Source: Qipengyuania gaetbuli (lineage in GTDB: Bacteria; Pseudomonadota; Alphaproteobacteria; Sphingomonadales; Sphingomonadaceae). Taken from it: DNA of 64,000 bases. Position numbers and translations under genes: made by a program. The stretch lies in the NCBI RefSeq assembly GCF_020524765.1, contig NZ_JAIVLR010000001.1, forward strand, positions 992,001 through 1,056,000. Reading direction: 5' to 3'. Of this stretch, positions 10,039 through 19,737 are shown piece by piece; the stretch's first letter is position 1; each line of letters opens with the position of its first letter. The notes below the pieces were generated by a model, which made no database searches, was not told where the DNA came from, and saw only the letters and a list, made by a program, of their open reading frames with translations.

Positions 10039-10394
10039 TGCCCGCCAAGGTCAATCTCGACGACAAGTTCGGCCAGTTCACCGAGCAGTGGGCGCCCCGC
10101 ATCGCGGCGCGCTTCAACGGCAACGAAGTGCGCTTGTGCAAGGTCGAGGGCGAGTATCACTGGCACAGCCATCCCGACACGGACGAGCTGTTCCTGGTGA
10201 TCGAGGGCGCGCTGGAAATCGACTTTCGCGACCGGACCGAAACGCTCGGCCCCGGCGAGATGATCGTCGTTCCGCGCGGCACCGAACACCGCCCGCGCGC
10301 ACCGCATGGCGAGGCGAAGCTCTTCGTCATGGACACCGAGGGCACACCCAATTCGGGCGATCATGCCACGGCAAAGGTCGCGGTCGACATCTGA
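10038..10394 (+). CDS. Cupin-domain protein
   Basis: 118 residues forming one small cupin barrel: the metal-binding motif 1 HWHSHPDTDELFLVIEG (about residues 36-52, with His, His and Glu ligands), then GPGEMIVVPRGTEHRP with a second-motif His. Such proteins bind a divalent metal; substrates vary widely. Its start overlaps the frmA stop by one base, so it is translationally coupled to formaldehyde oxidation. It may assist or accompany that pathway, but no reaction can be assigned. Confidence 0.85.
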
Positions 10395-10455
10395 GCGCTT
10401 GCGCGCCCTGCCGCCGCGCTTAAGGTGGCGAATCGAAACCTAAGGGAGAGAGCCC

Positions 10456-10839
10456 ATGTACAGTCACATGATGGTCGGATCGAACGACATCGACCGGTCG
10501 AAGAAGTTCTACGATGCGATCTTCAAGGCCATCGGCGGCCGCGAAGGCATCGTCGATGAAAAGGGTCGCCTGATCTACCTGCACAATGGCGGCGCGTTCC
10601 TCGTGACCAAGCCGATCGACGGCGAACCGGCCACGGCCGGCAACGGCTGCACCGTCGGCATCGCCATGACCCCCGAACAGGCCGATGCCTGGCACGCGGC
10701 CGGCGTCGCGGCAGGCGGCACCGCGATCGAAGACCCGCCGGGCGTTCGCGGCGAAGGCACGCCCAATGCCATGTATCTCGCCTACCTGCGCGATCCGGAC
10801 GGCAACAAGCTGTGCGCGCTGCACCGGATGGGTTCGTAA
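10456..10839 (+). CDS. VOC (glyoxalase/bleomycin-resistance) family protein
   Basis: 127 residues with the paired beta-alpha-beta-beta-beta layout of the vicinal-oxygen-chelate fold: MYSHMMVGSNDIDRSKKFYDAIF opens the first module and YLRDPDGNKLCALHRM closes the second. The putative metal ligands include the N-terminal His and the ending region; the substrate is unknown. AAGGGAGAG lies just upstream. It sits inside the formaldehyde operon, 61 bases after the cupin and 3 bases before the YbaK-like gene. A paralogue with the same TKPxDGExA and RDPDGNKL blocks lies at 56297-56692. Confidence 0.85.
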   Translation: MYSHMMVGSNDIDRSKKFYDAIFKAIGGREGIVDEKGRLIYLHNGGAFLVTKPIDGEPATAGNGCTVGIAMTPEQADAWHAAGVAAGGTAIEDPPGVRGEGTPNAMYLAYLRDPDGNKLCALHRMGS

Positions 10840-10842
10840 GCT

Positions 10843-11352
10843 TTGCCCCAAGCCAGTGAAGCGGGATTGCGGGCAGACCTCGCGGCGCTCGCAATCCCCT
10901 TCGCCGAGCACGAGCACGAAGCGGTCTTTACCGTCGAGCAGAGCCGCCATGTCGATGCCGAGATACCCGGCGCGCATACCAAGAACCTGTTCCTTAAAGA
11001 CGCCAAAGGCGCGTTCTGGCTGGTCACCGTGCCGGCCGAGGCGCGCGTCGACCTGAAGGCGCTGCCCGGTGCCATCGGCTGCAAGCGGGTGAGCTTCGGC
11101 AAGGCGGAGGACATGGAACGGCTGATCGGCATTGCGCCCGGCTCGGTCACCCCGCTCGCCATGATCAATGCAGAACCGGGCAGCGTGACCTGCGTGATCG
11201 AGGCAGGGCTGGCCGCCGCACCCCGCATCAATGTCCACCCGCTTCGCAACACCGCGACGCTGGGGCTGTCCGGCGCTGACGTCTTGCGGCTGATCGGACA
11301 TTGGGGCCATGCGCCGCGCGTCGCCGAAATCCCGGTGCAGGAGTCCGCATGA
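10843..11352 (+). CDS. YbaK/ProX-type aminoacyl-tRNA deacylase
   Basis: 169 residues of the YbaK/aminoacyl-tRNA editing fold, resembling ProX/ProXp-ala proteins that hydrolyse Ala- or other mischarged tRNA(Pro). Characteristic parts are the conserved lysine in HTKNLFLKD, the VSFGKAEDMERLIGIAPGSVTPLA block and a C-terminal substrate-pocket stretch. The start codon is TTG, three bases after the VOC stop, chosen because MPQASEAGLRADL precedes the conserved fold directly. Its stop overlaps the start of fghA (ATGA). Its presence in a formaldehyde operon has no obvious metabolic reason. Confidence 0.85.
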   Translation: MPQASEAGLRADLAALAIPFAEHEHEAVFTVEQSRHVDAEIPGAHTKNLFLKDAKGAFWLVTVPAEARVDLKALPGAIGCKRVSFGKAEDMERLIGIAPGSVTPLAMINAEPGSVTCVIEAGLAAAPRINVHPLRNTATLGLSGADVLRLIGHWGHAPRVAEIPVQESA

Positions 11353-12188
11353 CGCTCGAATATTTATCGCAGAACCGGGCCTTCGACGGCGACCAGTTCG
11401 TGCTGTCCCACCATTCCGAGGCGACCGGCACGGAGATGACCTTCTCGGTCTATGTCCCGCCGCACCTGCCCGGCGTGAAGCTGCCGGTGCTGTGGTATCT
11501 TTCCGGCCTCACCTGCACCCATGCGAACGTGACCGAGAAGGGCGAGTATCGCCGTGCGTGTGCAGAACACGGCATCGTCTTCGTGGCCCCGGACACCTCT
11601 CCGCGCGGGGAGGACGTGCCCGATGCGCCGGACGAATACGACTTCGGCAAGGGCGCGGGCTTCTATGTCGATGCGACGCAAGACCCCTGGAGCCGCCATT
11701 ACCGCATGCGCAGCTATATCGAGATCGAGCTGCCGCAGGTGGTCGCGGGCGAGTTCCCGGTCGACCTGTCGCGCCAGGCGATCACCGGCCATTCGATGGG
11801 CGGGCACGGCGCGCTCACCATCGGCCTGCGTGATCCGGCGCGGTTCCGGTCGATCAGCGCCTTCAGCCCGATCGTCTCGCCCGGCAGGGTGCCGTGGGGC
11901 GAAAAGGCGCTGTCACGCTATCTGGGCGACGACCGCGAGGCCTGGCGCGCCTATGACGCGGTCGCGCTGATCGAGGACGGCGCGCGGCACGACCATATCC
12001 TGGTGGACCAGGGCACGGCGGACCAGTTCCTGGAAGAACAGCTGAAGACGGGCGCGCTCTCGCTCGCCTGCGCCAAGGCCGGCATGTCGCCGGAGATCAG
12101 GATGCAGGAGGGCTACGACCACTCCTACTACTTCATCTCCAGCTTCATGGCCGACCACATCGCCTGGCACGCGGCGCGGCTGGGCTGA
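11349..12188 (+). CDS. fghA: S-formylglutathione hydrolase
   Basis: Cleaves S-formylglutathione to formate and glutathione, completing glutathione-dependent formaldehyde removal started by FrmA. It is a serine esterase of the alpha/beta-hydrolase fold, 279 residues. The nucleophile elbow is GHSMGGHGAL (about residues 145-154). The oxyanion-hole region is YLSGLTCTHANVTEK, with the cysteine typical of this family. The catalytic His is in GYDHSYYFI near the C-terminus. The start overlaps the stop of the preceding gene, so the five plus-strand genes from frmA are one operon. It converges on the porin gene 6 bases away. Confidence 0.97.
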   Translation: MTLEYLSQNRAFDGDQFVLSHHSEATGTEMTFSVYVPPHLPGVKLPVLWYLSGLTCTHANVTEKGEYRRACAEHGIVFVAPDTSPRGEDVPDAPDEYDFGKGAGFYVDATQDPWSRHYRMRSYIEIELPQVVAGEFPVDLSRQAITGHSMGGHGALTIGLRDPARFRSISAFSPIVSPGRVPWGEKALSRYLGDDREAWRAYDAVALIEDGARHDHILVDQGTADQFLEEQLKTGALSLACAKAGMSPEIRMQEGYDHSYYFISSFMADHIAWHAARLG

Positions 12189-12194
12189 GGCTTC

Positions 12195-13583
12195 CTAGAA
12201 GGAATATTTCGCCGACAGCTGCAGTTTCTGCAGATTGCCCGAGGTGCCGTTTTCGAGCGTGCGTTCGGCGTACATGTACTCCAGCCCAATATCGACCGGC
12301 CGCACGGGCGAGTAGATGATGTTGGCGAACACGTTCCAGCTCTCGTCGGTCACTGCGCCGGTGGTCAGCAGGACCGGATTGTCGGCCTTGAAATAGGACC
12401 CTGCCACGCTGGAGCGCAGCTTGTCCGACCACAGGTGGCGGTAGGCGGCAAAGCCCGAGTAGGTGAAGATCGGGTCGAGGTCGCCATCGAGGTCGAGCGC
12501 GGCATCGTTGACGATGTTGAGCCCGATATAGCGGCCAAGGCCGTCGCCGACCGTGCCCATGAAGCGCAGATCGTCCCGCTCGCCCAGCGCCAGCTTGCCC
12601 GACACGCTGAGGCCGTAGCCGATCGCGCTGTCCCCGTCGGAGCCGAGGTCGTCGTCGGAAATACGCAAGTTGCGCAAGATTCCCGCGGCAGTCACGCTGC
12701 CCCAGTCGCCCGAGAGGTTATAGCGCGCGACGAAGTCGGGAAGCGTGTCGTCCCCGCCCAGCACGCGCCCGCCCGCCGGCGTGGTAACGGTCGTCTCGGG
12801 CTGTTCGGCAGCGAGCATCAGGCCCCCGCTGGTGTAGCGGATCATCGGCTGGCGCACGAAGACCGTGCCCGGCGTCGTGCCGATGAAGTCGAGGCTGTCG
12901 GGCAGCGCGCCCACGTTCTGGAAGGTCGACCAGGCCTGTCCGAACAGCCAGTTGTCGTAAGTGATGAACGCCTGCCGCAGGCGCGGTTCGTAGCTGTTCG
13001 AAATCCGCTCGTCCCCGCCCGGCGTGACCATGAAGTCGAGCTCGATCTGCGAATTGAGCGTGTGTTCCGCGCCGACGTCGGTCGCGGTCTTGAAGATCAG
13101 GCGCGACTGGCGGGCGTTGTAATCGGTGTCCCAGCCGGACCCGTCCCCGCTCACGGGGATCGCCCCGGGAATGAGGAAATCGCGCACGATATTGCCGCTG
13201 TCGACCTGCCCGCCGCTGGTGCGCTGCGAGATCGCGTCGAACTTGACGTAGCCGGCATAGGAAATCGTGGTGTTACCCACGCGGAAGCCCTTGTCTTCCT
13301 GCTTCTTGGGCTCGTCGATCTGGGCGGCGAGTTCGGCCTGGCGCGCCTGCAGCGCCTTCGTTTCGGCCAGCGCCTGCTGCGTGGCGGCGACGGCTTCGGC
13401 CTGCTGGCTATCCATCTGCCCCTTTTGCGCATCGAGCCGTTCGACCAGTTGCATCACCAGCGCTTCCAGTCGGTCGAGCCGCTGCTCGACATCCGCATCC
13501 TGCGCCGCTGCCGGTGCAGCTGCCATGCACGTGCCCGCCAGCAGGCCTGCACGCAGTACGGTCCTCAATCCCCTCATCGCCAT
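12195..13583 (-). CDS. DcaP-like outer-membrane porin
   Basis: 462 residues: signal peptide (about 1-28, ending AAAPAAAQDA), then a periplasmic coiled-coil (about 30-85, heptad-like VEQRLDRLEALVMQLVERLD), then a beta-barrel of alternating strands ending in aromatic YSF, the usual outer-membrane insertion signal. The domain order resembles trimeric DcaP-type porins, which take up small anionic or dicarboxylate compounds. The start at MAMRGLRT is chosen because GAGGGAGG lies five bases upstream. It is divergent from acs, with a 140-base shared promoter region, which fits uptake of a growth substrate; the substrate itself is not visible. Confidence 0.85.
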   Translation of the reverse strand: MAMRGLRTVLRAGLLAGTCMAAAPAAAQDADVEQRLDRLEALVMQLVERLDAQKGQMDSQQAEAVAATQQALAETKALQARQAELAAQIDEPKKQEDKGFRVGNTTISYAGYVKFDAISQRTSGGQVDSGNIVRDFLIPGAIPVSGDGSGWDTDYNARQSRLIFKTATDVGAEHTLNSQIELDFMVTPGGDERISNSYEPRLRQAFITYDNWLFGQAWSTFQNVGALPDSLDFIGTTPGTVFVRQPMIRYTSGGLMLAAEQPETTVTTPAGGRVLGGDDTLPDFVARYNLSGDWGSVTAAGILRNLRISDDDLGSDGDSAIGYGLSVSGKLALGERDDLRFMGTVGDGLGRYIGLNIVNDAALDLDGDLDPIFTYSGFAAYRHLWSDKLRSSVAGSYFKADNPVLLTTGAVTDESWNVFANIIYSPVRPVDIGLEYMYAERTLENGTSGNLQKLQLSAKYSF

Positions 13584-13651
13584 CGCAGCCTCCCTCGCTG
13601 TCATCTCAGGCAAGTATGGGCTGCAAGACGCCGCGAAGGGTATGAGCGGAT

Positions 13652-13669
13652 GGTCGTAAGACCTTCGTC
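13652..13669 (+). promoter_or_regulatory. Inverted repeat upstream of acs, candidate response-regulator site
   Basis: GGTC-GTAA-GACC is a perfect inverted repeat at 13652-13663, followed by TTCGTC, about 55-70 bases before the acs start. A related string, TTAGACTTATGTC, lies upstream of the DUF4212/symporter genes (minus strand, 21909-21921) and matches TAAGACCTTCGTC here at 9 of 13 positions. A LuxR-type regulator encoded beside acs could bind both. This is inference from two sites only. Confidence 0.3.
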
Positions 13670-13723
13670 TGAAAGCGCGAGGGGGCCTTGTGCTGCTATC
13701 ACGAAGGTGAAGGGAGACGACCC

Positions 13724-15658
13724 ATGCTCAATGCCGTCCAGCGCCTCGATACGGCCCGCGAAACCAACTGCACGCCGGAAATGTACGAGCAGCTCTACCG
13801 CCGATCGGTAGAGGATCCGGACGGCTTCTGGCTCGAACAGGCCAAGCGCCTCGACTGGGCCGCGCCCCCGACCAGGGGCGGCGATTGGTCCTATGACCCG
13901 GTCGGTATCGAGTGGTTTGCCGACGGCACGCTCAACCTGTGCCACAATGCCGTCGACCGCCATGTCGAGGCGGGCCGCGGCGATGCCACCGCGCTGATCT
14001 TCGAGCCGGACGATCCGGCCACCCCGGGCCGCAGCCTGACCTATGCGGAGCTTCGCGGCGAGGTCGTGCGCATGGCGAATGCGCTCAAGGCGATGGGCGT
14101 CAAGCGCGGCGACCGCGTGACCATCTACATGCCGATGATCGTCGAAGGCGTGCTCGCCATGCTGGCCTGCGCCCGCCTCGGCGCGATCCATTCGGTGGTC
14201 TTCGGAGGCTTCTCTCCCGAGGCGCTGGCCGGCCGCATCGAAGGCTGTGCCAGCCGCTTCGTCGTCACCGCCGATGAAGGCCTGCGCGGATCGAAGCGCG
14301 TGCCGCTGAAGGCCAATGTCGATGCCGCGCTGGCCGAACCCGATCACGACACGCCGATCGACGGCATGCTGGTCGTGCGCCACACTGGCACCGAGGTCGC
14401 CATGACCGAGGGACGCGACCACTGGTACCACGATCTCGCCAGCGACGAGGAATGCCCGTGCGAGCCGATGGGCGCGGAGGACCCGCTGTTCATCCTCTAC
14501 ACCTCCGGTTCGACCGGCAAGCCCAAGGGCGTGGTGCACACTACCGGCGGCTACGGCGTGTGGACGGCGACCACCTTCAGCTATGTCTTCGATTATCGCC
14601 CGGGCGAGGTGTTCTGGTGCACCGCCGATATCGGGTGGATCACGGGCCACAGCTACATCGCCTACGGCCCGCTGCTGAACGGGGCGACGCAGGTGGTGTT
14701 CGAGGGCGTGCCCAACTACCCCGACCATGGCCGGTTCTGGGACGTGGTGGACAAGCACCAGGTCAACATCCTCTACACCGCCCCCACCGCGATCCGCGCA
14801 CTGATGCGAGAAGGCGACGCCTACGTGACCAGCCGAAATCGTTCGTCGCTCCGCCTGCTCGGCACGGTGGGCGAGCCGATCAATCCCGAAGCCTGGCGCT
14901 GGTATTTCGACGTGGTCGGCGAAAAGCGCTGCCCGATCGTCGACACCTGGTGGCAGACCGAAACCGGCGGCGTGATGATCACGACGCTTCCCAATGCGCA
15001 CGACATGAAGCCGGGCAGCGCGGGCAGGCCCTTCTTCGGCATCTGCCCCGAGCTGGTCGACAATGACGGCGGCGTGCTGGAGGGCGCGACAGAAGGCAAC
15101 CTGTGCATCACGCACAGCTGGCCGGGGCAGGCGCGCACTGTCTACGGCGACCACGAACGCTTCGAGCAGACCTATTTCAGCACCTACAAGGGCAAGTACT
15201 TCACCGGCGACGGCTGCAAGCGCGACGAGGACGGGTACTACTGGATCACCGGGCGCGTGGACGATGTCATCAACGTCTCCGGCCACCGCATGGGCACGGC
15301 CGAAGTCGAAAGCGCGCTGGTCAGCCATGCCAAGGTGAGCGAGGCCGCGGTCGTCGGCTACCCGCACGACATCAAGGGCCAGGGCATCTATTGCTACGTC
15401 ACGCTCAATGCGGGCGAGGAAGGCTCCGACGCCCTCTACGCCGAACTGCGCGGCCATGTGCGCAAGGAGATCGGCCCGATCGCCTCGCCCGACCACATCC
15501 AGTTCACCGACGGCCTGCCAAAGACGCGCAGCGGCAAGATCATGCGGCGTATCCTGAGGAAGATCGCGGAGAACGATTACGGCTCGCTCGGGGATACCTC
15601 GACGCTGGCCGATCCCAGCCTGGTTGATCGTTTGATCGAAGGACGGCAGAACCGCTGA
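13724..15658 (+). CDS. acs: Acetyl-coenzyme A synthetase
   Basis: Activates acetate to acetyl-CoA through acetyl-AMP. 644 residues, the normal length. The AMP-binding P-loop [16 protein letters not shown] is at about residues 262-277, the conserved [10 protein letters not shown] at about 406-415, [18 protein letters not shown] marks the hinge, and [14 protein letters not shown] holds the C-terminal catalytic lysine that is a known target of regulatory acetylation in this family. AAGGGAG precedes the ATG. The adjacent response regulator starts five bases after the stop, so acs and its probable regulator are one transcript. Confidence 0.98.
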   Translation: MLNAVQRLDTARETNCTPEMYEQLYRRSVEDPDGFWLEQAKRLDWAAPPTRGGDWSYDPVGIEWFADGTLNLCHNAVDRHVEAGRGDATALIFEPDDPATPGRSLTYAELRGEVVRMANALKAMGVKRGDRVTIYMPMIVEGVLAMLACARLGAIHSVVFGGFSPEALAGRIEGCASRFVVTADEGLRGSKRVPLKANVDAALAEPDHDTPIDGMLVVRHTGTEVAMTEGRDHWYHDLASDEECPCEPMGAEDPLFILYTSGSTGKPKGVVHTTGGYGVWTATTFSYVFDYRPGEVFWCTADIGWITGHSYIAYGPLLNGATQVVFEGVPNYPDHGRFWDVVDKHQVNILYTAPTAIRALMREGDAYVTSRNRSSLRLLGTVGEPINPEAWRWYFDVVGEKRCPIVDTWWQTETGGVMITTLPNAHDMKPGSAGRPFFGICPELVDNDGGVLEGATEGNLCITHSWPGQARTVYGDHERFEQTYFSTYKGKYFTGDGCKRDEDGYYWITGRVDDVINVSGHRMGTAEVESALVSHAKVSEAAVVGYPHDIKGQGIYCYVTLNAGEEGSDALYAELRGHVRKEIGPIASPDHIQFTDGLPKTRSGKIMRRILRKIAENDYGSLGDTSTLADPSLVDRLIEGRQNR

Positions 15659-15663
15659 CAGGC

Positions 15664-16299
15664 ATGGCACAGCGCATCATCATCGCCGACGACCACCCGC
15701 TCTTCCGCACGGCTCTGGGCCATGCGGTGGGCCGGGTGTGGCCCGAGGCCGAAATCGTCGAGACTTCGTCGGCCAGGGGCGCGCGCGAGGCGGTGGAGGC
15801 GGGGGCCGAAGCCCTGTTGCTCGACCTCCATATGGAGGATTCGAACGGGCTGTCGGCGCTGATGGACTTCCGCCAGGATTTCCCTGCGCTGCCGGTCGTG
15901 ATCGTTTCGGCGAGCGAAGAAGCGCGGGTCTATGCCGCCGCCAGCCAGCTGGGCGCGGCCGCTTTCATTCCCAAGTCCGCCAGCCTCGAGACCATGCGCG
16001 AGGCGCTGGCCTGCGTGCGCGAGGGCGAGAACTGGTTTCCCGAAACCGGCAGCGGACCGGACGAGGATTTGGCCAAGATCGCCAGCCTCACTCCCGCGCA
16101 GCGCCGCATCCTCGGCCAGCTGAGCGAAGGCCTGCTGAACAAGCAGATCGCCTATGAACTCGATATCAGCGAAGCGACCGTGAAGGCGCATATCACTGCG
16201 ATCTTCCGCAAGCTGGGCGTGGTCAACCGGACGCAGGCCGTGCTGCTGGCAGGCAAGCTGGATGTCGATCAGGCGGTGGCGGACCCCGCGGCCGGCTGA
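15664..16299 (+). CDS. crbR: LuxR/NarL-type response regulator, CrbR-like
   Basis: 211 residues: receiver domain with phospho-acceptor Asp54 (LLLDLHMED), acidic pocket DD at 9-10 and Lys in PKSAS; then a LuxR-type helix-turn-helix (about 145-205, LTPAQRRILGQLSEG ... ISEATVKAHITAIFRKLGV). In Vibrio, Pseudomonas and rhizobia the CrbS/CrbR pair switches acs on for acetate use. Here the regulator follows acs directly, and an SLC5-fused kinase lies on the opposite strand, so the CrbR role is a strong inference. Its last 31 bases overlap the 3' end of the kinase gene in antisense. Confidence 0.85.
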   Translation: MAQRIIIADDHPLFRTALGHAVGRVWPEAEIVETSSARGAREAVEAGAEALLLDLHMEDSNGLSALMDFRQDFPALPVVIVSASEEARVYAAASQLGAAAFIPKSASLETMREALACVREGENWFPETGSGPDEDLAKIASLTPAQRRILGQLSEGLLNKQIAYELDISEATVKAHITAIFRKLGVVNRTQAVLLAGKLDVDQAVADPAAG

Positions 16300-19200
16300 T
16301 CGCCGCCGGTTCCCCGCGCCACGCAATCCGAAATCAGTGCGCGCAGGGCTGCGGGCGATGACGGCTTGAGCAGTCGCTGGGCACCCATGCGCGATGCCGC
16401 CCGCTCGGTTTCCTCGCCCGCCTCCGCGGTCAGCAGGATGGCCGGCGGGCGCTTGCCCCAGGCGGCGCACAGCGCCTCGTAGACCCCGTCGCCGCGCTCG
16501 TCCTCGTCGAGGCGGAAGTCCATGATCGCCACGTCGGGCGGCGTTCCGGCCACCTCCAGCGCCTGCGACAGGCCATGCGCGCAGGTCACGGCCAGGCCCC
16601 ATTTGCCCAGCAGCGCCGCCGTGGCGCTGAGCGCGGCGGCATCATTGTCGACCACGAGGATGCGCGCGCCCGCCAGCGAGGATGCCGCACGCCGCCGCTC
16701 CGGCTGCACCCGCGCGCCCCAGCGCAGCACCGGCAGGCGCACCGCGAACCGGCTGCCGCGCCCGACGAAGGAGCGCGTCTCCACCTCGACGCCGAGCAGG
16801 GCGGTGATGCGCCGGACGATGGCAAGGCCGAGCCCGAGACCTTCGCGGTCCTGCGTCCTGCCGCGCTGGAATTCGCCGAACATCCGCTCGATATCCTCGT
16901 CCGCGATGCCTGCGCCGGTGTCGTAGACGCACAGGTCCACATCGCCTCCCGCGCGCCGCACGCCGAGCAGCACTCCGCCCCTGTCGGTATACCGGATGGC
17001 ATTACTGAGGAGGTTGCGCACCACGCTGCCGAGCAGGGCGCGGTCGGTGTCGATCCACACGCTGGTGGGCACGCGTTTCAGCGCCAGCCCCTTGCTTTCC
17101 GCCTGCACCGAAAACTCGCGCATCATCTCGTCGAAAATTTCGTCGAGCGCGACCGGTTCGGGGCGCGGTTCGATACCGCCGCCATCGAGTTTCGAAATGT
17201 CGAGCAGCGTGCGGATCAGCCGGTCGGCCGAGGTAATCGACCCGTCGAGATCGCGCACCAGCCGTTCGAGCTGGTCGCGCCCGCGAACTTCCTCGCCCAG
17301 CGCGGAGGCGAACAGTCGCGCGGCATTGAGCGGCTGGATCAGATCGTGGCTGGCCGCGGCAAGGAACCGCGTTTTCGAGCGCGTGGCCGCTTCGAGCGCG
17401 TTGTTCGCCTCGCTCAGCTGCTGCGTGCGTTCTGCGACCTTCTGTTCGAGCGCCTGTTCAGCCCGTCGGTCCGCAGTGACGTCGCTGTAGCTGGTCACGT
17501 AGCCGCCGCCCGGTGCGGGGTTGCCGACGATGCGCATGATGCGCCCGTCGTGCTGCTCGCGCTCCATCCGGTGGGTACGCCCGGCGCGCATGTGTTCGAG
17601 CCGGCGGGCGACCTGCTCCTCGATTTCGGCATGCGGAACGCCGCCCTGGCGCAGGTTGAAGCGGATAAGATCGGCGATCGGCGTGCCCACGCTGGCAAGC
17701 TGGTCGGGCAGTGCGAACATTTCCTGGTAGCGGCTGTTCCACGCCACGAGGTTCATGTCGCTGTCCACCAGCGCCACGCCCTGGTCGATGTTCTCGATGG
17801 CCAGTTGCAGCAGGTCGCCGCTGAAGGTCAGGCGGCGGCTGGTCTCGTCGAACATGGCCACGACCTGTTCGAGCGGGACGGCATCGCCCTGCGCCCAGCT
17901 GGCGGTGAGCATGCGCGCGGACGATGTACCGACCACGCCCGCGATCAGCCTTTCCGCCATGGCAAGCGCCTGCTCGTCGGCCGGATCGCTGTCGCGGTAG
18001 CCTGCGCCCAGCGCCTCTGCCGCGCGCCGCTGGCCGATGAACTGGGCCAGCAGCAGGCGGATGTCGGCAATGCGCTTGGCGGTGACGAAACCGGGCCGTG
18101 CGCCGGGCGGTGCGGTACCGACGAAAGCCGCCGCCTGCGCGGCATCGACCAGCGTCTCGCGTCCGAAGGCAGAGCCAGCCCAGTAGGCCGCGACATTGAA
18201 ACCGAGGCTCAGCAGCACGCCCGACACCAGCGTATCGGGATGGATGGCGAAGACCGGTGGCTGGTTCGTCGCCGCGGGCAGGATCAGCAGGACCAGCCAG
18301 CAGGCGAACCCGGCCAAGAGGCCGCTGGTCATGCCGGTCTTGTTGCCGTGGCGCGTCATCATGCCGAGCACGAGGCCAGGCGCGAACTGCGCCATGGCTG
18401 CAAAGGCCAGCGTTCCGAGACCGGCCAGCTCTGCCGCCGCCCCGAAGCCGAGATAGAAGAGATAGGCGAAGAACAGCAGGCCGCCGATGACGAGACGGCG
18501 CACCATCAGCAGGCGCAGCGCGAGGCGCGTTCGGTCGCCCCCGCCACGCAATTCGCGCCGGAACACCACCGGCAGAACGAGGTCGTTGGTGATCATCGTC
18601 GAAAGCGCCACGCTGGCGACCACGATCATGCCGGTCGATGCCGCGAACCCGCCAATGAAGACAAGCAGGGCCAGCAGCTCGCTGCCCGAGGACAGCGGCA
18701 GGGCCATCACGATCATGTCGCCCGGCGTCTGCGCCGGAAGCGCGGACAGGCCCGCCAGCACGATCGGCACGATTACGAGCGATGTGACCGCCAGATAGGC
18801 CGGGAAGACCCAGCGCATCGCCGCGCTGGCGCGGTCGGTCTGCGCCTCGACGAAGGTCATGTGGAACTGGCGCGGCAGGCACAGCGCCGCGCAGGCCGCA
18901 ATCAGGGTGAGTACGGCAAAGCGCGCATCGAACTGCTGCGCGGAAAAGGGCGAGACCGCTTCTCCCGCACCGTCTGGCTGTCCGGCAAGCAGCACCATCG
19001 CGAACGCCGCCAGCGCCAGCAGCGCGAACAGCTTCACTGCCGATTCCACCGCGATGGTGAGGACCAGCCCGGCATTGTCGCCGGCGCGGTCGGCCCTGCG
19101 CGAACCGAACAGGATCGCGAACAGCGCCATGCTGCCTGCAACCAGCAGGACCAGTTCGTCGGGTGAGACGCTGGCTTCCAGTTCTGGATCGAGCGCGAGC

Positions 19201-19631
19201 AGCGATGTGCCGACCGATTGCAGCTGCAGCGCCATGTAGGGGAGCGAGCCGACGGTCGCGAAGATCGTTACCAGCGCGGCGACCAGCGCGCTCTTGCCGT
19301 AGCGTGCCGACAGGAAGTCGGCGATCGAGGTGGAATGCTGCGCCTTGGCCTGCGCAAGGATGCGCCGCACCAGAGGATAGCCGAGCGAGAAGACCAGCAC
19401 CGGCCCAAGGTAGATCGGCAGGTAATGCCAGCCCGAACTTGCCGCCGAACCGACCCCGCCGAAGAAGGTCCAGCTGGTACAATAGACCGCAAGGCTCAGG
19501 CCGTAGATCCAGTCGCGCCGGCTGGCGGAGACAGGGCGGCCGGTCTCGGCCAGCCGGTCCTGCCGCGATGCCAGCCAGAACAGCAGTGCCAGGTATAGCG
19601 TCGCCGTAACGATCGCCGTGCCGAACAGCAT
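16269..19631 (-). CDS. crbS: SLC5-transporter-fused hybrid histidine kinase, CrbS-like
   Basis: 1120 residues in one chain: about 13 membrane segments of a sodium/solute symporter domain (1 to about 500, including CTSWTFFGGVGSAASSG), a linker, a PAS domain (about 610-725), a coiled-coil (VAERTQQLSEANNALEAA), a histidine-kinase core with phospho-accepting His762 (AASHDLIQPLN), N box (RNLLSNAIRYTD) and G boxes (DTGAGIADED, GLGLGLAIV), and a C-terminal receiver with Asp1038 (VAIMDFRLDED). This is the CbrA/CrbS class, which couples a transporter-like sensor to acetate or nutrient control. It is monocistronic behind a terminator that closes the symporter operon. The cognate regulator is probably the gene convergent with it. 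Confidence 0.92.
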   Translation of the reverse strand: MLFGTAIVTATLYLALLFWLASRQDRLAETGRPVSASRRDWIYGLSLAVYCTSWTFFGGVGSAASSGWHYLPIYLGPVLVFSLGYPLVRRILAQAKAQHSTSIADFLSARYGKSALVAALVTIFATVGSLPYMALQLQSVGTSLLALDPELEASVSPDELVLLVAGSMALFAILFGSRRADRAGDNAGLVLTIAVESAVKLFALLALAAFAMVLLAGQPDGAGEAVSPFSAQQFDARFAVLTLIAACAALCLPRQFHMTFVEAQTDRASAAMRWVFPAYLAVTSLVIVPIVLAGLSALPAQTPGDMIVMALPLSSGSELLALLVFIGGFAASTGMIVVASVALSTMITNDLVLPVVFRRELRGGGDRTRLALRLLMVRRLVIGGLLFFAYLFYLGFGAAAELAGLGTLAFAAMAQFAPGLVLGMMTRHGNKTGMTSGLLAGFACWLVLLILPAATNQPPVFAIHPDTLVSGVLLSLGFNVAAYWAGSAFGRETLVDAAQAAAFVGTAPPGARPGFVTAKRIADIRLLLAQFIGQRRAAEALGAGYRDSDPADEQALAMAERLIAGVVGTSSARMLTASWAQGDAVPLEQVVAMFDETSRRLTFSGDLLQLAIENIDQGVALVDSDMNLVAWNSRYQEMFALPDQLASVGTPIADLIRFNLRQGGVPHAEIEEQVARRLEHMRAGRTHRMEREQHDGRIMRIVGNPAPGGGYVTSYSDVTADRRAEQALEQKVAERTQQLSEANNALEAATRSKTRFLAAASHDLIQPLNAARLFASALGEEVRGRDQLERLVRDLDGSITSADRLIRTLLDISKLDGGGIEPRPEPVALDEIFDEMMREFSVQAESKGLALKRVPTSVWIDTDRALLGSVVRNLLSNAIRYTDRGGVLLGVRRAGGDVDLCVYDTGAGIADEDIERMFGEFQRGRTQDREGLGLGLAIVRRITALLGVEVETRSFVGRGSRFAVRLPVLRWGARVQPERRRAASSLAGARILVVDNDAAALSATAALLGKWGLAVTCAHGLSQALEVAGTPPDVAIMDFRLDEDERGDGVYEALCAAWGKRPPAILLTAEAGEETERAASRMGAQRLLKPSSPAALRALISDCVARGTGGDQPAAGSATA

Positions 19632-19681
19632 GGACCTCTCCCTTCCCCCGCGTGCAGCCTATCGAAACTGCCGTATCATGC

Positions 19682-19712
19682 AAGAAAGGGCGGCGCCGCG
19701 CGGCACCGCCCT
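19682..19712 (-). terminator. Rho-independent terminator after the symporter gene
   Basis: Read on the minus strand: an 11-bp GC-rich stem (arms 19702-19712 and 19687-19697, one G-T pair), a GCGC loop, then TTTCTTG. It lies 26 bases after the symporter stop and 51 bases before the kinase start, so it insulates the kinase gene from the symporter transcript. Confidence 0.8.
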
Positions 19713-19737
19713 TCCTCTGCGACTGTCCCGAAGGGCG

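Noticed and set aside
13601-15670. A 689-codon minus-strand open frame
   Set aside because: It is antisense to acs, which has every motif of the enzyme; no recognisable domain in this frame.
16575-19166. An 863-codon plus-strand open frame
   Set aside because: It is antisense to the well-supported kinase CrbS and has the Arg/His/Gln-rich composition of a reverse-frame shadow.
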